Assembly: GCF_009663775.1 (NCBI RefSeq)
Contig: NZ_RDBR01000001.1
Span: 1-64,000, forward strand
From: Lactobacillus sp. 0.1XD8-4
Lineage (GTDB): Bacteria > Bacillota > Bacilli > Lactobacillales > Lactobacillaceae
DNA: 64,000 nucleotides
Direction of reading: 5' to 3'
Under the pieces are notes generated by a model, which was not told the origin of the DNA, searched no databases, and saw nothing but the letters and a program-made list of their open reading frames with translations. Position 1 is the first letter of the stretch, and each line of letters starts with the position of its first letter. Of this stretch, positions 28,485-37,092 are shown in pieces. The position numbers and the translations under genes were made by a program.

Positions 28485-28911
28485 CTTCTACACCTCCTTG
28501 GGTCACTTGCCCTCGTTTCTTATTAATATGGCGGTGGATCGCAATGACAAAGCGCGTGACATACGCGGTTACAACCAATAAGGCAATTGTTGCAACAATA
28601 ATTACAAACACGATTTGCAGTCCCTCCTCGCGCAATACCCCAAGGTCATTAGCTATTTGAATTCCTGATGGCACAAAAAGGAAACCGATTAAACTAATCA
28701 TAAACATTCCAAATTCTTCTACCCACTCAACTTTGATAATCCGAAAGGTAAGCAACAAATATAGCAAGACTAAGCCAATTACTGGCGTCGGAACGATAAA
28801 ACTACTTGGTAGGATACCAGAAATAATACTAGCAACCCATAATACTCCGGCAAAGATCCCCATTTGAACAAGAATCGGCGCCTTTTTTTCTTTTTTACCT
28901 TTTGGCGTCAT
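28468..28911 (-). CDS. lrgA: LrgA/CidA-family membrane protein
   Basis: 147 residues from the ATG at 28,911, which has GGAGG nine bases upstream; an in-frame ATG further up lacks a site. Four membrane helices after a lysine-rich start; the family motif IPTPVIGLVLLYLLL-like segment (FIVPTPVIGLVLLYLL) and FLFVPSGIQI are visible. Holin-like partner of LrgB; in streptococci the pair transports pyruvate. A cre-like site lies upstream, consistent with carbon control. Confidence 0.92.
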   Translation of the reverse strand: MTPKGKKEKKAPILVQMGIFAGVLWVASIISGILPSSFIVPTPVIGLVLLYLLLTFRIIKVEWVEEFGMFMISLIGFLFVPSGIQIANDLGVLREEGLQIVFVIIVATIALLVVTAYVTRFVIAIHRHINKKRGQVTQGGVEDGSIE

Positions 28912-28974
28912 AGTTAGTAGTCCTCCGTATTTCATTTATTTTCAATAATAATTATACGGGAGTTAACGCGTTTA

Positions 28975-28988
28975 TGAAAGCGCTTTAC
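28975..28988. promoter_or_regulatory. cre-like site upstream of lrgAB
   Basis: TGAAAGCGCTTTAC, 64 bases before the lrgA start, contains the palindromic core GAAAGCGCTTT of CcpA sites. CcpA control of lrgAB is known in Streptococcus mutans; here it is inferred. Confidence 0.45.
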
Positions 28989-29003
28989 TTGTGGCTGTTT
29001 TCA

Positions 29004-29528
29004 CTAAATTTGCTTTTGCCGTACCTTGTAAATAACAATCGCGATCCACGTTGAAATTAAAGCAGGAAATAAGGCCATAATTAAGTAATCAGGGTTAATT
29101 ATTCTGCTTTCTGCTACTATCCTTATCATATATTTAGATGATTTTGAAAGGTCATTAAAAATTACTTGATAAATTGTTGTATAAATTAACGACCATTGAA
29201 TGTAGTATTCCATAATGGTTAAACTCGTAGGCCGATAATGGAAATGCTTTTGAAACCACCGTAAGAAGTTTGACATTAAAATTCCAATAAGAACCGCAAT
29301 AAGCAAAATTAAGCTAAAAATTGAATCAACATGAAAAATTTTTAAGTCAAAGATTAAGGTCATTACACAATATAATAAAATAATAAAGCTAACCATACTC
29401 ATACCAACCATAATCGTAATCAACACTAGTGAATGAACATATATTAGGCTATGTGTTCGCTGGACACTAAATGTAGTTGAACCTAATATGAGAAAGGCTA
29501 ATAAAATCCAGTAAATAATTTTTCCCAT
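29004..29528 (-). CDS. Small membrane protein, function unknown
   Basis: 174 residues with four predicted membrane helices (about 5-25, 30-60, 65-95 and 148-168) and a basic stretch FLRWFQKHFHYRP in the middle. AAGGAG abuts the ATG. No family recognised. It stands alone between the csbD-glsB unit and lrgAB. Confidence 0.65.
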   Translation of the reverse strand: MGKIIYWILLAFLILGSTTFSVQRTHSLIYVHSLVLITIMVGMSMVSFIILLYCVMTLIFDLKIFHVDSIFSLILLIAVLIGILMSNFLRWFQKHFHYRPTSLTIMEYYIQWSLIYTTIYQVIFNDLSKSSKYMIRIVAESRIINPDYLIMALFPALISTWIAIVIYKVRQKQI

Positions 29529-29581
29529 CTCCTTAAAGATTACTATTTATAGTTTAAGCTAATCAGTATAAAAATCGAAAA

Positions 29582-29608
29582 AAGAGACTTGGAAAATCCA
29601 AGTCTCTT
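29582..29608 (-). terminator. Terminator of csbD-glsB
   Basis: A perfect 12-bp stem AAGAGACTTGGA/TCCAAGTCTCTT with a 3-base loop, followed by T-run on the minus strand, 25 bases after the glsB stop. Confidence 0.85.
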
Positions 29609-29632
29609 ATGTGTAGCTATTCATGCTAACCT

Positions 29633-29884
29633 CTAATGATCAGTTCGGATCCCGAAGACGAGAGATACAATCATGACAAGGATAACGGCCCCTATCACTG
29701 ACGGTACAATCGCCATTCCTGCTACTTGCGGACCCCATGCACCAAGAATTGCTTCACCGATTACTGAACCTACTAATCCAGCAATAATATTGCTAATTAT
29801 ACCCATGGAGCCACCACGTCGCGTCAAGGCACCGGCAGCTAATCCAATTAGCCCACCAATAATTATAACCCAAATCCAATACAT
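29633..29884 (-). CDS. GlsB/YeaQ/YmgE-family stress membrane protein
   Basis: 83 residues, three membrane helices rich in glycine, with the family signature GGLIGLAAGALTR and IIAGLVGSVIGEAILG. These small proteins accompany envelope and acid stress responses; exact role unknown. Its ribosome site overlaps the stop of the upstream csbD gene, so both are one unit. Confidence 0.9.
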   Translation of the reverse strand: MYWIWVIIIGGLIGLAAGALTRRGGSMGIISNIIAGLVGSVIGEAILGAWGPQVAGMAIVPSVIGAVILVMIVSLVFGIRTDH

Positions 29885-29886
29885 AA

Positions 29887-30075
29887 TTATCCCTCCCTTT
29901 TGTTTCCTTTATCTTTTAGGTCGTCTTTAAGGTCAGCTGCTTTATCCTTAATTTTACCCTTAAGTTTTTGCAGTTTTCCTTCACCTTCACGAGATTTATC
30001 GTCAGTCAATTTACCCTCGACTTCCTTTAATTTTCCCGCAACTTTATCTTTCATTCCATGTTTATCGCTAGCCAT
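29887..30075 (-). CDS. CsbD-family stress protein
   Basis: 62 residues, extremely charged and hydrophilic (MASDKHGMKDKVAGKLKEVE, then a KLKGKIKDKAADLKDDLKDK tail), typical of CsbD proteins induced in general stress. The ATG at 30,075 fits AAAGGA nine bases upstream; two ATG codons lie close together. First gene of the csbD-glsB pair. Confidence 0.9.
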   Translation of the reverse strand: MASDKHGMKDKVAGKLKEVEGKLTDDKSREGEGKLQKLKGKIKDKAADLKDDLKDKGNKREG

Positions 30076-30468
30076 TATCATCAGTCCTTTCGTCTGTTTT
30101 TGGCTATTAGTGGCTGACAACATTCCGTTAAATAAAACTCCTTTCTTGTTTGACTAGTGGTAATTGATGATTCTAAGTCTAACAGCTACCTTCTAAGAAA
30201 GCGATATCTTATCTATTTAATTATGGTTTACTTAATAATATTGTTTATATCTTAAATAAATAAAATTGAAGAATGCCCCACTTTTAAGCAATTAAAAAGG
30301 AACTGTGACATAAGTAGTTGAAAGTGCTACAGCGCAGTACACAAAGGGACTCTAGCATTCGGAAAATCCGAACACTAGAGTCCTCTTTGTGCTTGCGGGG
30401 GTTCCCTAAAGGCTAGCTTCGCGTCGAAAAACGAACTAGCAAGCTAGTTCTGTCTCACTCCCTAAACT
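30076..30468. other. Intergenic region with a palindromic repeat
   Basis: About 390 bases between csbD and the dehydrogenase. The left half is AT-rich and should hold the csbD promoter; the right half (30,301-30,463) is a copy of repeat family A, listed separately. No ORF with a ribosome site. Confidence 0.6.
30301..30463. repeat. Intergenic palindromic repeat, family A, copy 1
   Basis: Contains a long interrupted stem (30,340-30,391, CACAAAG...CTTTGTG, with the inner arms GGACTCTAG/CTAGAGTCC) and a second palindrome GAACTAG-CAAG-CTAGTTC (30,433-30,450). The borders CTGTGACATAAG and CTGTCTCACTCCC are imperfect inverted repeats. A nearly identical copy lies at 50,347-50,500, where the segment around CTAAAGGCTAGCTTCGCG is absent. 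Confidence 0.8.
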
Positions 30469-30476
30469 TAAGATAT

Positions 30477-31469
30477 TTACATGCGAATTTCGTTTCGTGA
30501 ATGTTTTCCCTCGACAACTGATACTACATCACTTAGGCTAATTTCAACCATATTACGGATAGAAGTTTGGGTTAAGAAAGCAATATGCGGAGTTATAAGA
30601 ACATTTGGCATTGCTGCTAATCGCTTATAATCACCAGGAACTTCATCAGGGGAAACTTTCTTTGAGAAGAAAGTAGTTTCATCCGCGAGCGTATCTAACC
30701 CAGCTCCAGCAATCTCATGCTTCTCCAATGCAGCGATAAGGTCTGAAGTATTTACCAGACCGCCCCGTGCCATATTAATTAAGTAGGCATTATTTTTCAT
30801 CATCTTAAACTGTGGAGCTGCGATCATGTTTTCTGTACTAGGAAGCAGCGGTGTATGTAAAGTTAAAATGTCTGCATTCTTAACCACTGACTCAAAATCA
30901 GTATATTCAACATACGGTTCATCTTCGACATTATAGAACGGATCATAAGCTAATACGCGGGCACCTAAGGCCTTATAAATCCGAGCTGTAGCGCTACCAA
31001 TATTACCTAATCCAACTATCCCCACAGTTAAATTATAGATTTCATCACTAATTAGGTCATCGCTCCAACGAAAGTCACCATGATCCATTCGTTCCCGAAA
31101 CTCACCAATCCGCCGCAAGAGGTACATCGCTTGGGTAACGCCCATTTCTGCAATTGCTCGCGGAGAATAGACGGGAACGTTGGTTACAACAATCTTATTC
31201 GCCTTACAAGCATCAAGATCAATCATATCAACACCAACCGTCCGTGTTGATAATTGTTTAATCCCCATCGCTGCCAATTCTGCATATAGCTTGGCATTTC
31301 CAAGTTTTGTTGTTTGTTGAATAGATATGCCATCATAATTACGGGCAAGTTCAACAGTTTTATCATTTAATGGTTCAGTTACCATTTTAACTTCATGACC
31401 TGTTTTCTTCGCCCAAGCGGTAATATATGGCTTCTCCGCTTCCCGCACACTATATATAATTAATTTCAT
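30477..31469 (-). CDS. ldhD: D-2-hydroxyacid dehydrogenase (D-lactate dehydrogenase type)
   Basis: 330 residues. NAD-dependent enzyme interconverting pyruvate and D-lactate. The Rossmann motif is GIVGLGNIGSATARIY, the catalytic arginine is in NMARGGLVNT, the glutamate in GLDTLADETTFF and the histidine in ITPHIAFLT. The ATG at 31,469 (MKLIIYSVRE) is preferred because an ATG four codons upstream abuts the AAAGGA site. It may prefer other 2-hydroxyacids; lactobacilli carry several paralogues. Confidence 0.88.
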   Translation of the reverse strand: MKLIIYSVREAEKPYITAWAKKTGHEVKMVTEPLNDKTVELARNYDGISIQQTTKLGNAKLYAELAAMGIKQLSTRTVGVDMIDLDACKANKIVVTNVPVYSPRAIAEMGVTQAMYLLRRIGEFRERMDHGDFRWSDDLISDEIYNLTVGIVGLGNIGSATARIYKALGARVLAYDPFYNVEDEPYVEYTDFESVVKNADILTLHTPLLPSTENMIAAPQFKMMKNNAYLINMARGGLVNTSDLIAALEKHEIAGAGLDTLADETTFFSKKVSPDEVPGDYKRLAAMPNVLITPHIAFLTQTSIRNMVEISLSDVVSVVEGKHSRNEIRM

Positions 31470-31629
31470 CAGTTTACTCATTCCTTTCGATGAAACTGTT
31501 TACATAATTAGCTTATCACTATTTTTCCAGATCAGCAGTAGATTAAGCTCAGATATAATGAACATTTAATTATTTGATGAATAAAAAATAAGCCTGTAAT
31601 AGCATGATCGCTATCACAAGCTTATTTAT

Positions 31630-34497
31630 TTATTGTTCGCCATTTTTTTGTTGGTCTGGTCGTTCTTGTTGGAGGTGCATACCATCATAGTCACCTTCAG
31701 GACCAAGTAGTTCTTGGTTATTATCTAACTCCGAGCGCCCAGCGTAGTGGTGTCGCTGCAACCAAATCATTCCGAATAAGAGAAGAACGAAGAATACTAC
31801 AGCGATGACGATAAGGACAAGATTGCAGTACATTGTGTAGTGCTGTCCTAAACCACCGGAAATTGAATCACGCAATCCAAGAATTGAATATGTCATTGGT
31901 AAATACCAGTGAATAACGTTATAGAATTTCATCGTGATTTGCATTGGGAAGGTACCACCTGATCCCCCTAATTGAAGCATCAAGAGAACCATTGCAACAA
32001 ATCGTCCTGGGTTATCAAAGAGCATCGATAAGAACATAACAATTCCCATTGAAGCTAACCCGAAGCAGATCGTTGTGATGAAGAATGATGCAGGATGAAT
32101 AACGGTTAATCCACACGCCATCATAATTGCATCTTCAGCAACGGCCATGGCGGTAACGGCAACTGATCCAACAACAACCTTACTTGCCCACCATGCTGCT
32201 GGCGATTTGCCATATTCTGCCACCCGTCGAATTGGGTAAACAAAGTTAAAGACAAGGACACCAACATACAAGGCAACTGACAATACGTATGGAGCCAAGG
32301 CATGACCATAGTTTGGCACATAACTATAATCGGTGTGTTTAAGCGTGGTTGGTTCCGCAAACATCTTAGCTGTTCGTGGCGAAGTCTTAATACCATTAAC
32401 TTTCTTAGCGCCACCTTCAAGCGAAGTTGCAAGTTGAGAAGCACCAGCATTCAAGCGGGCAATCCCAGAAATAAGTGCTGGGGAATTATCTTGAAGTTGT
32501 TGGGTTCCGGCTGCCAATTGGTTAACACCGGCAACTAATGCGGGAACTTGTCCATTTAATTGTCCCAGTGCGCCCGCTAACTGCGCAGCCCCAGCATTCA
32601 AGGCTCCGCTATTAGCATTGAGTTGGCTAATTCCGTTACCTAATTGGCCGACACCGGCTGTATATTGACCAATACCACTAGCTAATTGACCAGCACCCGC
32701 ACCGGCTTGGGCAACTCCGGCTGTATATTGACCAATACCACTAGCTAATTGACCAGCACCCGCACCGGCTTGGGCAACTCCAGCTGTATAAGCACCAATA
32801 CCAGCATTAAGCGTCCCAGCACCAGTAGCAGCACTATCAACCCCGTTAGTATATTGGTTAACACCTGCATTTAGAGTACTTGCACCCGATGAAATCTGAC
32901 TAGTAGCATTTTTGAGCTGGTTAACAGCATCTGGCATAGCTGCCAGAGTACCTTTATAGCCATTTAATGTTGCTAATAATGTATTAGCTTGCTTAATTGT
33001 ACCATCAGCATTGTTTAATACGGTTGACATTTGTGAGAGCTGGCCAAGCTGTTGCTGCATTCCGCTAAGACTGCCCTGAAGACTGTTTAATTGGCCTAGT
33101 GTACCACTTAGGCCCTGAATCGTTGCAACATTACTACCTGCTTTACCAGCAATTTGTTGGGCCGCTGCCTTAGTAGAGTCACTAGCTTTATCATCCTTAA
33201 GAATTTGTTGTGCTAAACCAGCAATCTCTGCATCATTAGTAGCAACACCTTTAAGCTGATCGCCTGCACCAGCAACGCTAGACAATGAACCAGAGGCTTG
33301 TTGTAATTTTCCAGCGCTATCCTGGACACCAGCAAGTGCATTCTTGGCGGTAGCAAGACCTGTTTGCAATTGCCCCAAACCTTGTTGAAGGCTTTGCGCT
33401 TGGTCCATTGCCCCCATAATACCGTTAAAGTTAATATTACCGAGTTGACTATTAACTGTTGAATTTAACTGGCTTGCACCAGATGCTAATTGGCCAGAAC
33501 CATTACGAAGGCTAGATGAGTTTCCTTTAAGTGTATTTAAACCACTGCTTAACTGACCCGCACCAGTGCTTAAAGCGCCAGAGTTAGCCATTAATTCGTT
33601 AAGGCCACTGTTTAATTGACTAGCACCAGAATTTAACGCACCAGAATTGGCCATTAAAGTGTTTAAACCACTGCTTAGTTGACCTGCCCCTGAATTTAAG
33701 GCACCAGAGTTAGCCATCAACTGGCCGACACCGTTACCCAAGAGACTAACACCCCCGGTATACTGAGCAATTCCATTAGCCAAAGTTTGACTACCTGTCG
33801 CTAATTGTTGAGCACCGCTTACCAATGGGGCAACACTCACTCGAAGCGTTTGGATCCCGTTATTTACTTGGGACACTCCAGCAACGTACCGGTTTACCCC
33901 ATCACTGAGGGTTACCATCCCCGTATCAATTTGTTTAGCACCATCGGCGGCTTTAGTCATCCCCTTACCAACAACATGCAATTGCTTAAACATTACTGTC
34001 GCATAAGCATTAGTGACAGATGCCCGAATCTTTTCGTTTAGCTTAGTCATGCCCATTTGGGTAATAACTTGTCCAATGTAGTTCAATGATCCATTTGTTT
34101 CATATTTTAACTTCATTGGTTTTGGATGCTTGTGTAAAACAGTTGTAGCATTTTCTGAAAAATCCTTTGGAATTGTAACTACCGCATAGTATTTGCGATG
34201 ACTCATCCCATATTTTGCTTCTTTAGGGGAAACAAATTCCCATTTTAGTTGATGATTTTTCTTTAACTCATCAACCGTTTGTTTTCCAACATCCATTTTC
34301 CGGCCTTGATATTCAACAGGGACATCTTTATTGACAACCGCTACCGGTAAATTCTGTGTACTTCCATACGGGTCCCATACTGATTTTAAGAAGAAAATAC
34401 TATATAGGAAAGGTATGAAGCAGATAACCGTTACTGATAGAAGTAATAACCGGTTATGCAAAATATGACGAAATTCGTCTTTTATCATGCTCCACAT
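31630..34497 (-). CDS. YhgE/Pip-family giant membrane protein
   Basis: 955 residues. One N-terminal membrane helix, an extracellular N-terminal domain (PVAVVNKDVP), then about 500 residues of glycine/serine/asparagine-rich heptad repeats (SGLNTL, ANSGALNSGAGQL, QYTAGVAQAGAGAGQLASG), then five to six C-terminal helices like an ABC-2 permease. The family includes the lactococcal phage infection protein Pip and YhgE and resembles type VII-associated EsaA. Repeats have a 21-residue period and include an exact 63-base tandem duplication (32,654-32,779). It follows a TetR gene by 40 bases on the same strand, so it is probably under its control. Function unknown. Confidence 0.9.
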   Translation of the reverse strand: MWSMIKDEFRHILHNRLLLLSVTVICFIPFLYSIFFLKSVWDPYGSTQNLPVAVVNKDVPVEYQGRKMDVGKQTVDELKKNHQLKWEFVSPKEAKYGMSHRKYYAVVTIPKDFSENATTVLHKHPKPMKLKYETNGSLNYIGQVITQMGMTKLNEKIRASVTNAYATVMFKQLHVVGKGMTKAADGAKQIDTGMVTLSDGVNRYVAGVSQVNNGIQTLRVSVAPLVSGAQQLATGSQTLANGIAQYTGGVSLLGNGVGQLMANSGALNSGAGQLSSGLNTLMANSGALNSGASQLNSGLNELMANSGALSTGAGQLSSGLNTLKGNSSSLRNGSGQLASGASQLNSTVNSQLGNINFNGIMGAMDQAQSLQQGLGQLQTGLATAKNALAGVQDSAGKLQQASGSLSSVAGAGDQLKGVATNDAEIAGLAQQILKDDKASDSTKAAAQQIAGKAGSNVATIQGLSGTLGQLNSLQGSLSGMQQQLGQLSQMSTVLNNADGTIKQANTLLATLNGYKGTLAAMPDAVNQLKNATSQISSGASTLNAGVNQYTNGVDSAATGAGTLNAGIGAYTAGVAQAGAGAGQLASGIGQYTAGVAQAGAGAGQLASGIGQYTAGVGQLGNGISQLNANSGALNAGAAQLAGALGQLNGQVPALVAGVNQLAAGTQQLQDNSPALISGIARLNAGASQLATSLEGGAKKVNGIKTSPRTAKMFAEPTTLKHTDYSYVPNYGHALAPYVLSVALYVGVLVFNFVYPIRRVAEYGKSPAAWWASKVVVGSVAVTAMAVAEDAIMMACGLTVIHPASFFITTICFGLASMGIVMFLSMLFDNPGRFVAMVLLMLQLGGSGGTFPMQITMKFYNVIHWYLPMTYSILGLRDSISGGLGQHYTMYCNLVLIVIAVVFFVLLLFGMIWLQRHHYAGRSELDNNQELLGPEGDYDGMHLQQERPDQQKNGEQ
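32654..32779. repeat. Exact 63-bp tandem duplication inside the YhgE gene
   Basis: Two perfect copies, 32,654-32,716 and 32,717-32,779, encode 21 residues each (three heptads containing GQLASGIGQYTAG). A diverged further copy begins at 32,780. A perfect match implies recent duplication, so copy number may vary between strains. Confidence 0.9.
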
Positions 34498-34537
34498 TTA
34501 ATACTTCACCTCAAAATTATCCTTTCATAATTTTATT

Positions 34538-35074
34538 CTAATTAATTAATAATCGTGCTGTAGCTCGTGCAAATTTGATAACATCTTCCTTTGGCACATC
34601 GTAATTATTTCCTTGCCACCAATAGAAAGTTCCGATAATCGCACCACTTAAAACGTAAGCAAGCATTTCAGGATTATCTGATTTTTGCAGAGCTATCACA
34701 ATTGGATCGTTCGTCTTAATATTTCGACGTTCAAGTAGAATTTGACTCAAAATAGTAAGAATTTCTGTGTATAAAGAGCTACGCGCACTATTAGGTGCTA
34801 AGTGACGAATAACTTCCTTATGCTGTTCAATATATGATATTAATTGCTTAATAATGTCATCTTCGGAATCCGTATTATCCGTCAACTTATTAATTTGAGC
34901 ATTTAGCGTCTGCTCTAAAAGATCATATTTATCACTAAAATAGCGATAAAAACTACTTCGATGCAACAATGCTTCTTTACAAATTTGATCAACCGTCAAA
35001 TGTTCAAACGAATTTTTTTCTAATAATGTCAATAATGCATTTTCAAAATCACGAATAGTTCTTGTAACACGCAC
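34538..35074 (-). CDS. TetR-family regulator
   Basis: 178 residues. The N-terminal helix-turn-helix is clear (NALLTLLEKNSFEHLTVDQI, then LLHRSSFYRYFSDKYDLLEQ); the C-terminal domain is the TetR_C type often found next to YhgE genes. It probably represses itself and the downstream YhgE gene. The signal is unknown. Confidence 0.88.
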   Translation of the reverse strand: MRVTRTIRDFENALLTLLEKNSFEHLTVDQICKEALLHRSSFYRYFSDKYDLLEQTLNAQINKLTDNTDSEDDIIKQLISYIEQHKEVIRHLAPNSARSSLYTEILTILSQILLERRNIKTNDPIVIALQKSDNPEMLAYVLSGAIIGTFYWWQGNNYDVPKEDVIKFARATARLLIN

Positions 35075-35381
35075 AACTTTTCCCTCCCTAACAATACAAA
35101 TTTAACATGCCTATTCTATCCCGTTGCAAATCACTACAACAGGGCTAATTAAAGATAACCATCTCTAAATAGGACTAATTAACAATTTTGTCTTAAGAAA
35201 TGATTTGAATTGTATTTTTTCTAGACGAAATACTATATTATTCTCTTATAATGATGCGGTCAAGATTATCTCATCTTTATCCAGTTATACCGACTATTCA
35301 CTACTTGCGACGTTATAAGTATTTGCTTACAATTAAGGTATATAAGTATTAGCAAGAGATATCCAAAAGGAGGTTCTTATA
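35075..35381. promoter_or_regulatory. Divergent intergenic region between tetR and pspC, with direct repeat
   Basis: 306 bases. It holds the pspC promoter (35,305-35,333) and, nearer to tetR, the 12-base direct repeat AGGGCTAATTAA (35,140-35,151) and AGGACTAATTAA (35,171-35,182), exactly 31 bases apart, with an inverted AGAT-N4-ATCT between. This spacing places the copies on one helix face and makes them candidate TetR operators. No ORF. Confidence 0.4.
35305..35333 (+). promoter_or_regulatory. pspC promoter
   Basis: TTGCGA, 17 bases, TACAAT, with an AAAGGAGG ribosome site about 35 bases further on. Confidence 0.6.
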
Positions 35382-35627
35382 ATGGCAAAAGCGAAAAAAC
35401 ATTTAACAAAATCAAAAAATAAAGTATTCCTCGGTGTATTCGGCGGAATTGCCGATTACTTTGGTCTTGATGAGACCCTTGTACGGGTAATTGGTCTGCT
35501 GATTTTCGTTTTCACAGGGTTCTTCCCACTTGGCGTTTTCTACTTATTAGCAGCATTAATCATGCCAGAATATAACAGTAAAAGTAGTAATGATAACATA
35601 GTCGATGGAGAATTTAGAGAAAAGTAG
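35382..35627 (+). CDS. PspC-domain membrane protein
   Basis: 81 residues. The PspC domain is evident: LTKSKNKVFLGVFGGIADYFGLDETLVR followed in the chain by one hydrophobic hairpin (VIGLLIFVFTGFFPLG). PspC proteins act in envelope stress sensing. Lysine-rich N-terminus, acidic C-terminus. AAAGGAGG lies nine bases before the ATG. Stands alone with its own promoter and terminator. Confidence 0.9.
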   Translation: MAKAKKHLTKSKNKVFLGVFGGIADYFGLDETLVRVIGLLIFVFTGFFPLGVFYLLAALIMPEYNSKSSNDNIVDGEFREK

Positions 35628-35640
35628 GATTAATCAATAA

Positions 35641-35679
35641 AAAAGCTAGTTCAAGCTCAATAACCGAACTAGCTTTTTA
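35641..35679. terminator. Bidirectional terminator
   Basis: AAAAGCTAGTTC pairs perfectly with GAACTAGCTTTT, between convergent pspC and the following membrane gene. The core CTAGTTC matches the palindrome in repeat family A. Confidence 0.8.
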
Positions 35680-35680
35680 T

Positions 35681-36520
35681 TTAAGCTTCTTCACGCTGCT
35701 TGTAAGCAACCTGAACTTGTAAACTATAATCCTCATCCGTCAAAATCGTTGAACCGCTACGCCCAGCTATTTTATTCGGACCACCATCGACCACAACTGA
35801 GGCAAGATACAACTGGTATTTATCATGCGCTGTATGGACATCAGTAAGACCAATTTTGGTAATGTGACCAACTGGACGCCGTTCCATCTGGTTAATCCCA
35901 ATATATACCTCCAGACGGTGACGTAATTCATCATGAACTAATTCAAAGTATGGTGGTACAGATTGCGAGTTGAGAGCTGTTACGGGCTTGTCAGTAGCAT
36001 GATATTGCTCAACAATCTCTTTTTCACTTAAGCCATCATAACCATTAACAAAAATACCTTCCATTAACAAGCGGTCAACTACTTTGTGTAAATTACGCTG
36101 TTCATGTTCATCAATAGCAACCGCAGCTGGAATAGTATCTGCATTTGTAAAGAGGCCGTTAGAACGGTTAGCTAATTCAGCTGCTAAACGCTGTTGTGCG
36201 TCTAATGGCACTTTTGCCTTACCATCTTCAAACTTTTGCCCCGTAATCTTAGCCACTCGTGGTGAAATTATATCAAATTTTGAGGTTTTTTCTAAAAAGT
36301 AAAATACAAAATTTAAATATATAAAGTACGTTAAACCAATTACTGCTAAACAGTATAGTAATGCCCGCAGCCAGACATGGTTCATAAATAAACGAAATGT
36401 AACGTACACTAAGTAAATGTCACCTAAAGTTGCAATAATAATATAAATTCGACTTTTTAATTTAACATCTAAGTTGAAATAACTCAATGACGAGTTAATC
36501 ATATCAAGAAAGCTAAACAT
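35681..36520 (-). CDS. Membrane protein with cytoplasmic domain, function unknown
   Basis: 279 residues. Two to three N-terminal membrane helices (about 22-80) are followed by a soluble domain of about 190 residues (RVAKITGQKFEDGKAKVP, PPYFELVHDELRHRLEVYIG, then a beta-rich end). It resembles a lactobacillus-specific conserved family but no function is known to me. It starts 18 bases after the low-complexity protein gene on the same strand, so the two are likely co-expressed. Confidence 0.7.
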   Translation of the reverse strand: MFSFLDMINSSLSYFNLDVKLKSRIYIIIATLGDIYLVYVTFRLFMNHVWLRALLYCLAVIGLTYFIYLNFVFYFLEKTSKFDIISPRVAKITGQKFEDGKAKVPLDAQQRLAAELANRSNGLFTNADTIPAAVAIDEHEQRNLHKVVDRLLMEGIFVNGYDGLSEKEIVEQYHATDKPVTALNSQSVPPYFELVHDELRHRLEVYIGINQMERRPVGHITKIGLTDVHTAHDKYQLYLASVVVDGGPNKIAGRSGSTILTDEDYSLQVQVAYKQREEA

Positions 36521-36538
36521 TAATAACCCGCCTCCTTA

Positions 36539-37033
36539 TTATTCATTTGAAGTCGTTCCAGTAGTATTATTAGTCGTTCCTTGTGTTGACGTTGTATTAT
36601 TACCAGTTGTTGTATTTCCTGTTGATTGTGAAGTACTACTCCGATTAGCAGTAGTATTTTCATTATTATTGTTATTATTTGACCGATTTGTGGTTGTATT
36701 ATTATCTGTATTGCCCGTTGACCTTGTAGTCCGATCAGTACCAGTGTCATTATCAGTATCACCAGTAGCACTATTATTACTATTGCTAGTCTTAGTGGCT
36801 GATGAACTATCTGCGTCATTATCATCATCACGCATACTCTGCGAATCACGACTCGATTGGTCGCTTTCATCAGCACCTGATTGTTGAAATTGACGGCTGC
36901 TAGACACTGACGTCACCTTGGCACCTTCCGAAGTATGCGTTGCCTTATTAACCACAACATTAGTGGCTCCTAACGCAAGAACTAAAGAAACAAGTGCGAA
37001 CGGGGTTACTAGCGGCGGTATCTTTGCTCCCAT
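36539..37033 (-). CDS. Anchored low-complexity Ser/Thr/Asn/Asp-rich protein
   Basis: 164 residues. One hydrophobic segment (about 9-28, PFALVSLVLALGATNVVV) after a short basic start, then 130 residues made almost only of S, T, N, D, G and Q, with an NNNNNNEN run. It has no cysteine and no cell-wall anchor. The tail should be disordered and extracellular, perhaps a wall-spanning spacer. Its composition invites slippage, so length may vary between strains. Co-directional with the next membrane gene. Function unknown. Confidence 0.7.
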   Translation of the reverse strand: MGAKIPPLVTPFALVSLVLALGATNVVVNKATHTSEGAKVTSVSSSRQFQQSGADESDQSSRDSQSMRDDDNDADSSSATKTSNSNNSATGDTDNDTGTDRTTRSTGNTDNNTTTNRSNNNNNNENTTANRSSTSQSTGNTTTGNNTTSTQGTTNNTTGTTSNE

Positions 37034-37092
37034 ATTTCATTCTCCTTTTCCAGAGTATATCATACACGAAAATAGTCACGATAAATATGAAT

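Noticed and set aside
31484-31497. cre site before the D-2-hydroxyacid dehydrogenase
   Set aside because: TGAAACTGTTTACA lacks the central CG of the consensus.
32600-33750. CRISPR-like or satellite repeat
   Set aside because: The repeats are in frame, follow the heptad code of the YhgE protein and are not separated by unique spacers.
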